This document shows positions 24,200 through 35,170 of a stretch of DNA of 64,000 nt, one piece after another (the stretch's first letter is position 1; each line of letters opens with the position of its first letter). Below the pieces are notes generated by a model. That model ran no database searches. It saw only the letters and a list, made by a program, of their open reading frames with translations, and was not told the DNA's origin. The DNA is from Dillenia suffruticosa (lineage: Eukaryota > Streptophyta > Magnoliopsida > Dilleniales > Dilleniaceae): positions 18,300,501 through 18,364,500 of the forward strand of contig JAVTVX010000012.1 of the NCBI GenBank assembly GCA_033439265.1, written 5' to 3'. A program made the translations under genes and the position numbers.

Positions 24200-25000
24200 C
24201 ACATGGAGCTCTGTTTCGAGAAAAGTATTACGAGATTATTGACTATTAGTCAGTTCCCTATTTGAGCTTTGGACAGGGAGGCAACCTGACCTTAACTACT
24301 TGAGGTTATGGGGTTGTGCCGCGATTTCTCGCATTCACACGGTGAGTTAGGCTCTCGAGAAAATACGTGTTCTGAGGGGAACTTACGGACGGCATTATAA
24401 TCGAGATTGAGTTTCGTAATACCACATTTCTTGAGAATGATTTCCCTAAGAGAGGAGAAATCAATTTGGACCTTACCCTTTATGCGATGGATGAGCCTAG
24501 TGGTTCGGAGAGCCCAGTGGCAGGATACAAGAATCCATTATGGATCTTGATCTCAGTGGGAGCGATCCATCAAGAGGTAAAGATTTTTCTCTCCTCATAA
24601 GAGTATCGAGGATGCGTATTTAAACGTCGCTTCTCGATTGAGGGTGAGATCCTCGTTGTGACTCTAAAGGATGATGAGAAATCTAAAACGGTTCAAGAGG
24701 CTCTCGAGGGTTCTGCAGAAGATGCAAAGACAGTTTATTAAATACCATAAATGAAGAGAAGGAGTTGATGAGAATCAATGGAGTCTGGATCTAGTTGATT
24801 TGCCTGAAAGCGGAAGGACTATTGGGAATAAGTAGGTTTTCAAAGTCAAGATAAAGGTCAATGGATTGATGAAGAAGTAAATAACCCGTTTAGTAACCAA
24901 CGGTTACACTTAGACTGGGGGTGGACTATCGAGGAGTTATAGTTCAATTTATCTCGATCCGTTTATCTTTTAGCGATTGTCACGAACATGCATCTAGAGT
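24200..25000 (+). mobile_element. Ty1/copia fossil fragment between direct repeats
   Basis: Plus-strand pieces resemble the integrase-to-reverse-transcriptase part of copia polyproteins (for example DLNYLRLWGCAA near 24290, and a GRTIGNKWVFKVK-like region near 24810-24850). It is heavily decayed with several breaks and has no LTRs of its own that I can see. It lies wholly between two 129-bp direct repeats. Confidence 0.6.
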
Positions 25001-25007
25001 CACATCA

Positions 25008-25136
25008 CAGGTTGGGCCGGACAGCCCAAACTCAAACTTTAATGTTAATGTCCTCTGTATATACATATAATTTTTTGGGTATTATATCGATAGATATTCG
25101 AGTCATATTTTAAGTAATCTGATTTATAACTTACAG
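25008..25136 (+). repeat. 129-bp direct repeat, copy 2
   Basis: Begins CAGGTTGGGCCGGACAGCCC and ends GATTTATAACTTACAG. It is nearly identical in length and sequence to 23892-24020. Confidence 0.85.
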
Positions 25137-26113
25137 TGATCCATTTAGATTAAAGTTAGAGAGTGTGATATTAAACCTTTTAAAAGAAAGATGTTACATT
25201 TCGTTGATATTACCTAGCACCCTTCGTCTCTAAAATCCAAGTGTAATTTTCTCTCTCCTCTCTCTCTAAAATTTGCAAATATTTTTTTCTTGCTTCTATG
25301 TTTTTTTTTTATTATTTTCAACACTGATTTAGGAGTTGACTCTCCCAAATTCAACTATTTCTATTAACACCGAGCGCGCGCGCACACACGAATTACCTAA
25401 ATATCATTTGGGTAGTGTTAGGTACAAGGTAAAAGGAGATTTAATAACCTTTTACCTTATTTCCCCATGTTTAGTATATAAAACTTAATTTAAGTATTTT
25501 TAAATATGGGGTAAAAGTATACTCATTTATGGAGTTAAAAGCATTTCTCCTTTTAAAATAAAATAATAAATTAAATTAATTTACTTTATTTTAGAGAGAG
25601 GAAAACTAAATTTGTATATTTAGCAACTGTAAAATTAAAACTAATATGTTTTGAAAGAGGAAAATTGGATTTAAATTTTTTTATAGAAAGAAAATTTAAA
25701 ACCAATGCTTTTAAATATAAAATTTTAATTTTTTTTAGAGAGAGAAAATTGATTTGTTTAGTTTTACAAAGAGATAATTAAATTTGATTTTTTCTAAAGA
25801 GAGAATTTAAAATTAATGTATTTAGAGGAACAAAATTTTAAATTATCTAAACTTTTTAAGGAGTGAAAATTAATAGACTTAATTTTACAAAGACAAAAAT
25901 TAATTTTACCTTTTTTTTAGTTTTTTTTTTTTATGAAAATTTTACTGTTTTTTTTAGTGGGAAAACCTAAAAGAAAATATGTTTACAGAGAAAAATACAA
26001 ATTAAATTGATTTATATTTACGCATTTTTCTACGTTTTTATTTTTTGTATTTTTATAGAATATCATTTCTCTATACCTATTTTCGTTTCTATACAACAAC
26101 AAGATCTATGCAT
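25137..26113. repeat. AT-rich stretch with degenerate GAGAGAGGAAAA-type units
   Basis: From about 25560 to 25990 loosely similar units (AGAGAGGAAAACTAAATTT, AAAGAGGAAAATTGGATTT, AGAGAGAAAATTGATTTG) recur at 50-100 base spacing. There is also a GCGCGCGC-CACACAC tract at 25373-25390. No coding frame was seen. Confidence 0.45.
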
Positions 26114-26126
26114 AGGTCAAACGGCC
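26114..26126 (+). repeat. LINE target site duplication, left copy
   Basis: AGGTCAAACGGCC, repeated exactly at 34068-34080 directly after the poly(A) tail of the LINE. Confidence 0.9.
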
Positions 26127-26263
26127 CTTACGAGCCCAAGAGAGAAGGGCTGCTTTTGAGAAGCATAAAGGAGGCTTTGATAGCCAAGTTGGGTTGGAGA
26201 GTCATGAGAAAAGAAGGGGCCTTATGGGTGAGGATCCTAAGGAGTAGATACCTTAGAGGAGAG

Positions 26264-26451
26264 GAGCTTTGTACGGAAATAACATTTTTAAAATAAATAA
26301 TTTTTAAAACAACACCGTTTGAAAACTAATTACAAATTTAACACACCTATGTCGTGATTTCAAGTCACGATATGCACTGTTCATCAATGTCGTGACTTAA
26401 AGTCACGACATATGTATAAAACGGCATGTCGTGACTTCAAGTCACGACATG
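26264..26451 (+). repeat. MULE-1 left TIR with three subterminal palindromes
   Basis: Palindromes lie at about 26349-26372, 26387-26411 and 26426-26450. Each has arms TGTCG and CGACA (or one-base variants), stem TGAC/GTCA and a TT(C/G)AA-like centre. The spacer GCACTGTTCATCA between the first two is repeated in the right TIR. Confidence 0.9.
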
Positions 26452-27109
26452 CTCGAACATAAGACCCCCGATCCCTTCTTTTCTCCCTTCTCTTTTTTCT
26501 TTCTTTCTTCCCCATTCTGCTTCTCCCTGTTTCCGCCGTGGGCGAATCCGTTCTTGGGCATCTGCGCGCACGAACTGCAACACCGAAGACATCTGCAACT
26601 TGGGGGATTGCAAGAGAACCGCGATCCACTACTTTTGAAAGTGCCACACGCGAAATTTGACGAAGGTAAAATATTGTTTGTGTTCCTTGTGAAATGAAAT
26701 TTTATATGTTTAAATTGATTAAATTTTGATGTACATTATTAAATTGAGATGGAATTTGTTGATTTAACTATATTTTGGAAAGATATAATTAAATATTAAT
26801 GTTTTAGGGTTTCGATATTTGTTGGAAATGAATGAGAAATTAGGAATTAGGGTTTTTTTAATTTGGAATAAAATTAGGTTTTAGGGTTTTTTTGATAAAG
26901 GTATTAAAAGTAAAATTAGTTAGATTTAATAATTGTAGTTAAATAAAATTAGAATATTTTTTGATAAATTTTGTTTATTGTTTGTTATTTTGTTGTAAAA
27001 TTAATTATAGGGTTTTAAATGAAAAATATATTAAATTTATTAATTGTATTTTCTGAAAATGTTTTTTTGAAATGTATATTAATAAAATGTTTTTTGATTT
27101 TAAGTAAAA

Positions 27110-29668
27110 ATGACGGACATGGTGAGATTGTTATTGTACACAAAAGGTGAAATTGTGAAGGGTGAAAATGGGATGGGCTATGACCGTGAACCTTCGAAGT
27201 TGATTCAGGTGAAAAAAGATGTATCTTTTAATGAGTTGGTAACCATAGTCTGAAAGGGACTTGGAATCAATTCGACAATACAACACGTAGAGATATTTCA
27301 TCGTTGCCCTATGTCACACATGCAAGGGGGAATGTAAGGTACGTATTGGTACCGATAAATGATAATGATGACGTTCTAAACTTGATGGAGTTTGCGGTGG
27401 CTATGGGAATGGGTACAAGTCATGAGTTGTATATAAAGGCATACAATGGTCGGACGTTTGTCTCTGTACAACAAGATTGCGATTATGAAGAAGAATATCC
27501 ACATATCGAATCTCGAGTGGATGTTGCAATAGTAGACATGGATAATGATGTGGATGAAGAAGAAATGGCCGAAGAGGAGGCGGAAGAAGATGCGGAAGAA
27601 GAGGATGACGATGAAGAAGAAGATGGTAGAGAAGCTGGTCGTACTAGTGGTCGTAGTTGTGGAAACCATACGATGTTTGGGTCATCTTCACAGCCTTTAC
27701 CCATTCATGGTGGTAGGAGATATCTCTATAACGGAGTTGATGAGTCAATTCCTTTCATGCGAACTGCACCGAGAGGAGATGGTTATGTCACTTTTGAGGA
27801 AGATTGTCGATTGACAAACGATAGTGGGAGTTTTAATAATGAAGTGAAGAAAGGTATGAAATTTGAGTTGAAATATGAACTTATTCATTTTGTAAAAATG
27901 CTTCATGTGGAGAATCACTATCAATTTCGTGTTGGGAGATCAACCCCTACACTTTGGACAGCGGTATGTACTCAAAGGGATGAAGGTTGTGGGTGGAGGT
28001 TGCGTGCACGTAAAATAAGACTACTTGATGCATTTGTGATAACTATTGTTGAGGGACCGCATACATGTGTCAATGCTGGGTTGACGCAGGATCATAGGCA
28101 GTTGGATTCAAATATGATGGCCCGACAGTTTGTTAACTATGTAAGGGAAGACCCAAGTATCAAAGTCTCTTTCCTAGACGAAGAGAACCACGTACGTAGT
28201 TTTCCGAAGACGAGTTTGGGCCGCAAAAAGAAAGGTGATTGAGATGGTATACGGGAATTGGGATGAATCATACAATGAGCTGCCTAGAGTTTTGGATACA
28301 ATTATGCAAAAGAATCCAGGATCACAAGTGCCATGGAAGTTCGGTCCGCCCCGAGCGAATGGTGAAATGGTGTTTGAAGCTGTATTTTGGGCTTTTGGTC
28401 CTAGTATCATGGCATTTAGAAGTTGTCGGCCATTAATAAGTATAGATGGGACTCACTTGTATGGGAAATACAAGCACAAGTTGTTGATTGCATGTAGTAT
28501 GGATGGTGTGAATCACATAGTGCCGTTGGCATTCGGATTGGTGGATGTAGAGTCACTAGCGTCGTGGTCATGGTTTTTAATGTGCGTGCGAGACTATGTT
28601 GTGTTAGATAGGGAGGGACCAATATGCTTGATTTCAGATCAACATGAAGGGATAAGAGCTATTGTTGCTCGTCCAGAGTTTGGATGGTCGCCTCCGCATG
28701 TCGTTTGGCCTTTTTGCATGAGGCATGTCGCTAGTAACTTTAACACGCATCATAAAAGTCAAGCTTGTAAGAGAGTCACCGTAATTGCTGCATTACAACC
28801 ACAACGCAAGAAATTTGATCTATATATGGCAAGAATGAAGGAGATAAAAAATGATGCCCCCAATTATTTCGTGAACATTGGACCAGAACAATGGACTCTC
28901 TCTCACGATGGTGGGTTTCGTTATGGCTACATGACGACCAATATCAGTGAAAGTTATAATGCCGTGCTAAAAGGTGCAAGGAATCTCCCCGTTTCTGCTT
29001 TGGTACTAAAGACATTTTATAATACGGTTAACTATTTTGAAAGTAGAATCGCTGAGGCGAAAGCGGGGATTGCAAGAGAAGAGCGGTATACGAAGTATGC
29101 AAATGCCATGTTAGGAAGGTGGATGAACACCGCTAACCTTCATACGGTTGTCTCTTTTAGTAGGGAGAATGAGATTTTCAAGATAAAAACAGGTCATAGA
29201 CAAGCACAGTATGGCCACAAGGTAGGAAATAAACAGATCGTCGACGTCAATAATGAACATTGCACTTGTGGGAAATGGCAAACGTATAGAATACCTTGCT
29301 CGCATGCAATCGCTGCACTATCACGGACCATGATGGATGTTCATATGATTGTCGGAAAATGGTATACGTGGCAACATCAACTTAAAGTGTACGAGTTATA
29401 TTTTTCACCGGTAGGAGATAGATCTGGATGGCCAATCGGATCGTACCCAACTATCATTCCGGACGTATCACTAAGACGTGAGAGTGGGAGACCTAAGTCA
29501 TCTCGATATCATAATGAGATGAATATCCGAGAATCATCTTCGCGGGTATCGTGCGGCAGTTGTAGTGTCGAGAGTTATAATCGGAGAAGATGCACAACAC
29601 AAATGAAATGTGGTATTTGTGGGAGACAAGGTCACAACCGAAGAAATTGCCCAACCATATCGCGTTGA
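27110..29668 (+). pseudogene. MULE-1 MuDR-type transposase (nearly intact)
   Basis: Cuts and joins the element at its TIRs in the nucleus. Start chosen at 27110 (MTDMVRLLLYTKGEIV). Order: PB1-like N-terminal module, Asp/Glu-rich linker (27540-27640), MuDR DNA-binding domain (FELKYELIHFVKMLHVENHY, WRLRARK, GPHTCVNAG; about 27850-28090), MULE catalytic domain with D in SIDGTHL (28441), D in ISDQHEG (28635) and E in ISESYN (about 28945), SWIM zinc finger (CTCGKWQTYRIPCSHA, 29260-29310), and a C-terminal CCHC knuckle (CGICGRQGHNRRNC). Breaks: an in-frame TGA near 27252, a frame offset near 27300 shared with MULE-2 and MULE-3, and a frameshift at about 28180-28210. The long 477-codon frame from 28235 holds all catalytic residues. 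Confidence 0.93.
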
Positions 29669-29909
29669 AAATTATGTATTTCTTATTACAACAGACCTAA
29701 TGTATTTGTTTTTCGTATATTTGACTTTTGGTATGTTCAGTTATAATGTGTTATAACATTTATGTCTGTTAAATGTGTAATTCTATGTGTTATGACATTC
29801 ATGTCTGCTAAATGTGTATTTCTATTTGTTATGACATTGAAATGTAATTTATTTTTTGCATTGCGTATTTGTAATCTAATGTGTTAATTTTTCTTTCTTT
29901 ATTTTACAG

Positions 29910-31883
29910 ATGGATCCAGGCCCTTCTGATCCGAGTGTGCTCCGGTTACAGCAGCGACACCGTTCTTCTCACCTTTGGGAGGGAGTCGGCACGACGGTTA
30001 TGCTGACTTGCCGTCGACGCGAGGCCGTGTTACGCCGTTGGGACCACCGTCACATCGACGAGAGAGTCCTTCCTCTTTTGAAGCACTCCAGATTTTTGGG
30101 CATTGCTCGACTTCGCTTCATTCAATTTGATTGGCATTTTATCACTGCTCTGGTCGAGCGATAGAGGCCAGAGACGCATACTTTTCACCTTTCCCATGGT
30201 GAGATCACTATTACCCTTCAGGATATTGAGGTTTTGTTAGGGTTACCTGTGGATGACCATCCCCTCGTTTGTAGGACGACGGGAGTGGTATGGGATGATG
30301 TATGTATGTGAGAGACTTTTAGGTGTTAGGTCACCACGGTCTGCCATTAGAGGATACAGTTTGAGCATGCCGTGGATGTCTGAGGTTTTTGATGATTTGC
30401 CCGATGGTGTTGATAATATAGCAATTTTACGGTGGACACGGGCGTATATTTTACTTTTGATAGAGGATGTCCTGTTTTCTGATAAAACAGAAACTTTTGT
30501 ACATTTACAGTTTTTATTATGTTTAGAAGATTTAGAGTTGTCAGGTAGATTTAGTTGGGGATCTGCTTGTTTGGCATATCTATACAGACAGCTTTGTATA
30601 GCCGCGTATGCACATGCACGTGAGATTGAGGGGGCCCTAGTTTTGTTACAAATTTGGGGTGGGAGCGATTTCCGTATATGGCTCCTATTCGACGAGGTTT
30701 ACACGTACATGGGGATGGACCACTTGGCTTGCGGTGGCACGCTCAGTTTGATGTCACTATATTCCCTACACACGTAGTTTCTGTTTATAGGGAGGCACTC
30801 GACAGGCAGACGGTCGATCAGGTCATTTGGGTCCCGTACTCGGATGATGTATTGTCATCCCTCCCCGCCTGCTGTCGCAGGGGGAGGGATATTTGGCACG
30901 CACGGGTCCCTTTGATTTGTTTTAGTATCGTGGAGTGGCACTTTCCAGATAGGGTGTTACGACAGTTTGGAGGTTTGCAGTACGTTCCGGGTGCCTGTGA
31001 CACCGAGGACAGACTCCACGACACGAGCACGCGGGGTACTATAGAGGTTGATTGGTCGGCAGTGCATGCAGTGTACATAGATCTTTGGAATCACCAACAC
31101 GACCATGTAGTTCCGCTAGATACCTCCTTTGGACCTGCGCTCGATCCTCACTATTCGATCTGGTTTCGTTCCATCTCCCGCAGATTTGTCGGTCATTGGG
31201 GAGCTTCTTTGACTTACGTCGTAAGTTTCCCTCTACTACTTTCTTTTCATTCTTAATTAAATAATTTAATTTGTTGTTTTAATTAATTTTCACATTATTG
31301 TTTGTAGTGGGACACTTTGCACGAGATACGAGACAATCCTGGTGCCGACGTTCGTTGCCTTGCTGAGTCGGCTATCTCGGTTCTAGTAGATGATATGACA
31401 TGTCTTTTCAGTGATCGCCCCGAGACAGATGGGGCAAACGTTGGTGATGCAGGCCGAGCACGTGGACGACGCCAAGGGAGAGGACAGCATACAAGACCTC
31501 GACGCTCGTCCGAACATGCGTCAACGCCACCGTCACAGCAGGTTGAGTATGTTGCAGGACCTTCTACTATGTTCGGTGAGTCTTCAGATTTCTACACGCC
31601 AGTGTTTGATGACATCTCTCAGGTTTTCACTCCGGGGGCTCCTCAGAGGGAAGTTCGTCCCCATAGCTTTATGGATGACGGACTGACACAGGGTGTGACA
31701 GATGATGCACCACTGGTGTACCATGTGTCCCCGCCTGTTTTCTCTGATCCCCACCAGTAGGATGTAGGCCCCTCCCAAATCACACAGATAGATGATATGG
31801 GATTAGTATCTCGTGATAACTCTATAGGCAGTACAGTAGCTATAGGTCTTAGACTGTACACTAGAAGAAGACGACGACATTGA
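29910..31883 (+). pseudogene. MULE-1 plant mobile domain (PMD) protein gene
   Basis: Starts MDPGPSDPSVLRLQQRHRSS, 242 bases after the transposase stop and on the same strand. The reading contains the PMD hallmarks: FLGIARLRFIQFDWHFITAL, GEITITLQDIEVLLGLPVDD, PRSAIRGYSLSMPW, LLLIEDVLFSDKT, LYRQLCIAAYAHAREIEGAL, WERFPYMAP, VDWSAVHAVYIDLWN. An 87-base intron at 31221-31307 (GTAAGT...TTTGTAG) precedes a disordered, arginine-rich tail (GRARGRRQGRGQ). The C-terminus is basic (YTRRRRH, stop at 31881-31883), as in MULE-2. Breaks: in-frame TAG codons near 30162 and 31758, and frameshifts near 30240-30255 and 30655. The function is inferred: perhaps an accessory nuclear factor for the transposase. Confidence 0.88.
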
Positions 31884-32304
31884 TTTCTCTTTTTTGTAAA
31901 TTGTAACTTCTGTTAAATTTAATAAAATTAAATTTATTTCTTTAGTCTGTTCATTGTACTTCTTTTTGTACGATTTGGTTTTTGGAATTTGTTGCTTATC
32001 AGTTTTGATATTTGGACAGTATTCCATATGAAATCTGGTTATGACGTCCAAAATTGGTTGATTTGGTCACTATTAGAGTTTGTGGTGTTTGTATTGTATT
32101 TTAGTGTTTGTGTTCTGATGTAAATTTAGATAACAGAATGGTTGATTTGGTCACTATCGGAATTTGTGGTGTTTCTGTTGTGTTTGTAAATTTAGATAGT
32201 ATAATGGTTGATTTGGTCATTTTCGGAGTTTGTGATGTTTTTAGTTGTTTTGTAAATTTGGACTGCATATAATGTGCAAATTGTTGTGAGGAATGACCAG
32301 ATGC

Positions 32305-32495
32305 ATGTCGTGAGTTGAACTCACGACATGGGTATCTCCTCACCTTATGTCGTGACTTCAAGTCACGACATTGATGAACAGTGCATGTCGTGACTTGAAG
32401 TCACGACATAGGTATGTTAGATTTATAATTAGTTTTCAAACGGTGTTGTTTTAAAAATTATTTATTTTAAAAATGTTATTTCCGTACAAAGCTCC
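32305..32495 (+). repeat. MULE-1 right TIR with three subterminal palindromes
   Basis: Palindromes lie at about 32305-32329 (stem TGAG/CTCA), 32347-32371 and 32384-32409 (stem TGAC/GTCA). They mirror the left TIR apart from the innermost unit, whose stem differs at two matched positions and so stays self-complementary. Confidence 0.9.
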
Positions 32496-34067
32496 AGAGG
32501 AGAGGGCCTCCTGGAGCACAAGAGAAGAAGCAATTCCTCTGTTGTTTGGAGGGGCATCTGTGCCGGTAGAGATTGCCTTAGAAGGGGTATGAGTTGGAGA
32601 ATTAGATATGACAATTCTGTAAGTTTTTGGTATGATCGTTGGATTGGCAATGAAGCCCTGGTGAGTGAAGCGATTATTCTGCAGGAGAATTGTGGTGCTG
32701 CAACTAAGGTAAACCAGCTTTGGGATGAAGAAGGCAGGTGGAAGGTTGATGATCTAGCTACTATCCTCCCTAGTAACAAGGTGGAAGAAATTAGAGCTCT
32801 TCCTATCCCCAAAGACAGAACCAAACACGATTCCATAGTGTGGAAGGAGGGAGCTGATGGTGAGTTCTCTGTGGCGTTCGCTTACTGGTTACAGAAGAAG
32901 AATGTGTCTTCTCAGCAGCAGAGTGGAGAAGACTGGAGTTGGATTTGGAGAATGAAAGGGCCAAAGAGAGTGAAAATTTTCATGTGGCTGGCTGCTAAGG
33001 GCAAAGTGCTGACCAAATCAGAGCTCAGGAGAAGAAAAGTGCTAGATGAGGATGTTTGTGATCTTTGCAAGAAGGAAGAGGAAACTTTTGAACATGCAGT
33101 GAGGGACTGCTCTCACGCTTCAAGTATCTAAGGGCAGCTGCTACAGAATATCGATTCTGAGAGTAGCTTCTGGAGTGATGCTCGGAAGGTGTGGCTTAAG
33201 AAGGGAACCTCAAGAAAGTATAATCTCAGTCTAGAGAAGGAAGAAATAGCTTTTGCGATAATAGTGTGGGTCATATGGAAATCTAGGTGCTGCGGTTCAT
33301 TCCAAAACATAATTGAGCCACCGTAGCAAGTCGCCATAAGGGCCCGTAGTATGACCTCTGCCATCGCGACCAGATTACCCAGCAGAAAGGATGGAGAGGA
33401 GGCGATCCCGGTAGTCTGGTCTAAGCCTGCTGAAGGGAGGATCAAATTGAATGTTGATGTTGGAGCTAGTCTAGAGGGTGTTCGCGCTAGTGCAGGTGGC
33501 CTGTTCAGAGATAGGAGAGGTGAATGGCTCCATGGATTTTGGGCCAATGTGGGTGCTGCAGGGGTTGACTTGGCAGAGTTGTGGGCACTGAGAGAGGGTC
33601 TTAAGATAGCTAAAGTCCTAATGTACTGGGATTTGGAGGTAGAATGCGACTCATTTAAGGTCACCTCTGCAGCGAATGGGGAAGTGGGCGAGAATCATCC
33701 TTGGTGGAATGTAATTTAGGACTGCAAAGATCTTATGAAGGATTTGTTCATATCTAACATTGCTCATATCTATAGAGAAGCCAATAGGAGTGCTGACAAA
33801 CTAGCCGAGCTTGGTAAGACTATCCAACCTGAACTCGTGGAATCTGGTATTCCTCTGCCTGAAGTGCTCCCCCTCCTGGCGTTCGACGCTTTGGGAGTTC
33901 AGTGGGCCAGAAGAAGAAAGAAGACCAGTCCTCCCCTCGCGAGGTTTCCTAATGAAGCTTGAGCTTCCTGTTCTTCGCGGTGCTGCTGAGGTTTCGATTT
34001 TCTTGTTTTTCTTTTGTTGTTTGTCTTTGTTCTTCGCTTTTCATTACCCAAAAAAAAAAAAAAAAAC

Positions 34068-34080
34068 AGGTCAAACGGCC
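34068..34080 (+). repeat. LINE target site duplication, right copy
   Basis: AGGTCAAACGGCC directly follows the poly(A) tail and is identical to 26114-26126. Confidence 0.9.
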
Positions 34081-35170
34081 TAAACAATAGCTTAGTTAAG
34101 AAGACTCAGCCCAGCCCGACCTTGTTTAGACACAAACTGAAGCCCAATCCCCATGCCCGACCTTCCTGTTGGGCGCAAGCCCAAAATTTTCCCTCACCCT
34201 GTGAGAACGGGTTAAACCTTTTTTTTTTTTAGAAGGATTTAAACCTAAAATTACCGAGTTAAAGAGAAGAGATTTGTACTACTAAACTGTCCCCTTAAGG
34301 ACAGAACGGATTAAACCTAATCCAACCGGCTCATGCTCATGTCTAACCATAACATCCACCCTTCGTACAAATACGCATTCTATTCTATTAATCAAATTCA
34401 ACATAAAAACTCTCAAGGCAAATGTATGGTCTCTTTCATGTAAATATTTGTGAGAATTTTTTTTTTCTTTTTACCTAACACAAATAGAAAGGATGAAAAA
34501 AATATAAATATGAAATTATTTTTATTATTATTATTTTAATTCATGCAAACTTGAGCAATAGAGGGATCACCACAAATAACAAAGTAAACTAACAGATTTA
34601 AACCCTAAAAGAAATCCAAATTAAAACATATTAATAGCCCAAAAAAAGAAAGAAAAAGGTTAGAATTCAATCCTTTTCTCAGTAATTAAAGCAAAACATA
34701 AAATCTCCTAAAATTTTGTTCTTGCTTTATCCATATAAGAAAGCAGAGACAGAGATTTGGAATCTTCAAAACAATTCCTACAAATCATATCTAACCACAT
34801 GCACTAAAATTTACTGCTATGGCTGAGGGCAGAATAGAAACCGTCACAAGTTCGCTCAAGCTGGTTAGGCCAAACAAGAGAGCTCGCTCTGGCACTCGTA
34901 GATTCAAAAGTTTGTTGTCTCATTTTGCGGAGAGATGAACATTGTACTTGTTAAGCCAAGTATGCACCAGCTAACAGGGTTTAACACCAAGCTGCCCGCA
35001 GAAACTCCCAAAATTATGCAAACAAATCTCCCCACATGCACCCCTTCTTTTACAAACCAGAAGCTTCTTTCGAAAAAAGTGTTATGGGATTGCAAGGTAC
35101 TTGAAATATATAAGATTTCCAACAGTGGCTGGTTACATTGATTCACAAGTTAACAAGGGCTCCAGAAGAT
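34081..35170. other. 3' flank of the U2A' gene
   Basis: Sequence between the LINE and the U2A' stop codon. The part nearest the stop (up to a few hundred bases) is probably the 3' UTR on the minus strand. I could not fix a poly(A) site. No other gene was seen. Confidence 0.4.

Larger units (their letters stand above)
26264..32495 (+). mobile_element. MULE-1: near-complete transposase + PMD Mutator-like element
   Basis: The ends start GAGCTTTGTACGGAAATAAC. About the first 75 bases of each TIR are identical, and similarity extends to about 180 bp, including three subterminal palindromes per side. The target duplication AGAGGAGAG lies at 26255-26263 and 32496-32504, with one G shared between duplication and TIR. 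Removing the element restores the LINE reading frame, which proves the nested order. It carries a transposase gene (27110-29668) and a PMD gene (29910-31883), both plus strand. Close TIR identity marks it as the youngest MULE here. A few stops and frameshifts in both genes suggest that it is no longer autonomous. Confidence 0.95.
26127..34067 (+). mobile_element. 5'-truncated L1-type LINE, split by MULE-1
   Basis: The LINE parts are 26127-26262 and 32496-34067, about 1.7 kb together. They read in one frame across the MULE insertion: YRLRGE-type linker (LGWRVMRKEGALWVRILRSR then RYLRGEGLLEHKRR), WYDRWIGN, the zf-RVT zinc finger (CDLCKKEEETFEHAVRDC, about 33055-33110), and a C-terminal RNase H domain (KLNVDVGAS, LAELWALREGL, NRSADKLAELG). 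The end is a 17-base poly(A) run at 34050-34066. The 13-bp duplication AGGTCAAACGGCC brackets the whole. The frame stays open apart from three stop codons (near 33129, 33325 and 33717), so the insertion is fairly recent. The reverse transcriptase and endonuclease parts are missing through 5' truncation at integration. Confidence 0.92.

Noticed and set aside
27376-27814. Serine-rich and lysine-rich frames in the transposase linker
   Set aside because: Shadows of the GAA/GAT-rich acidic linker of the MULE-1 transposase.
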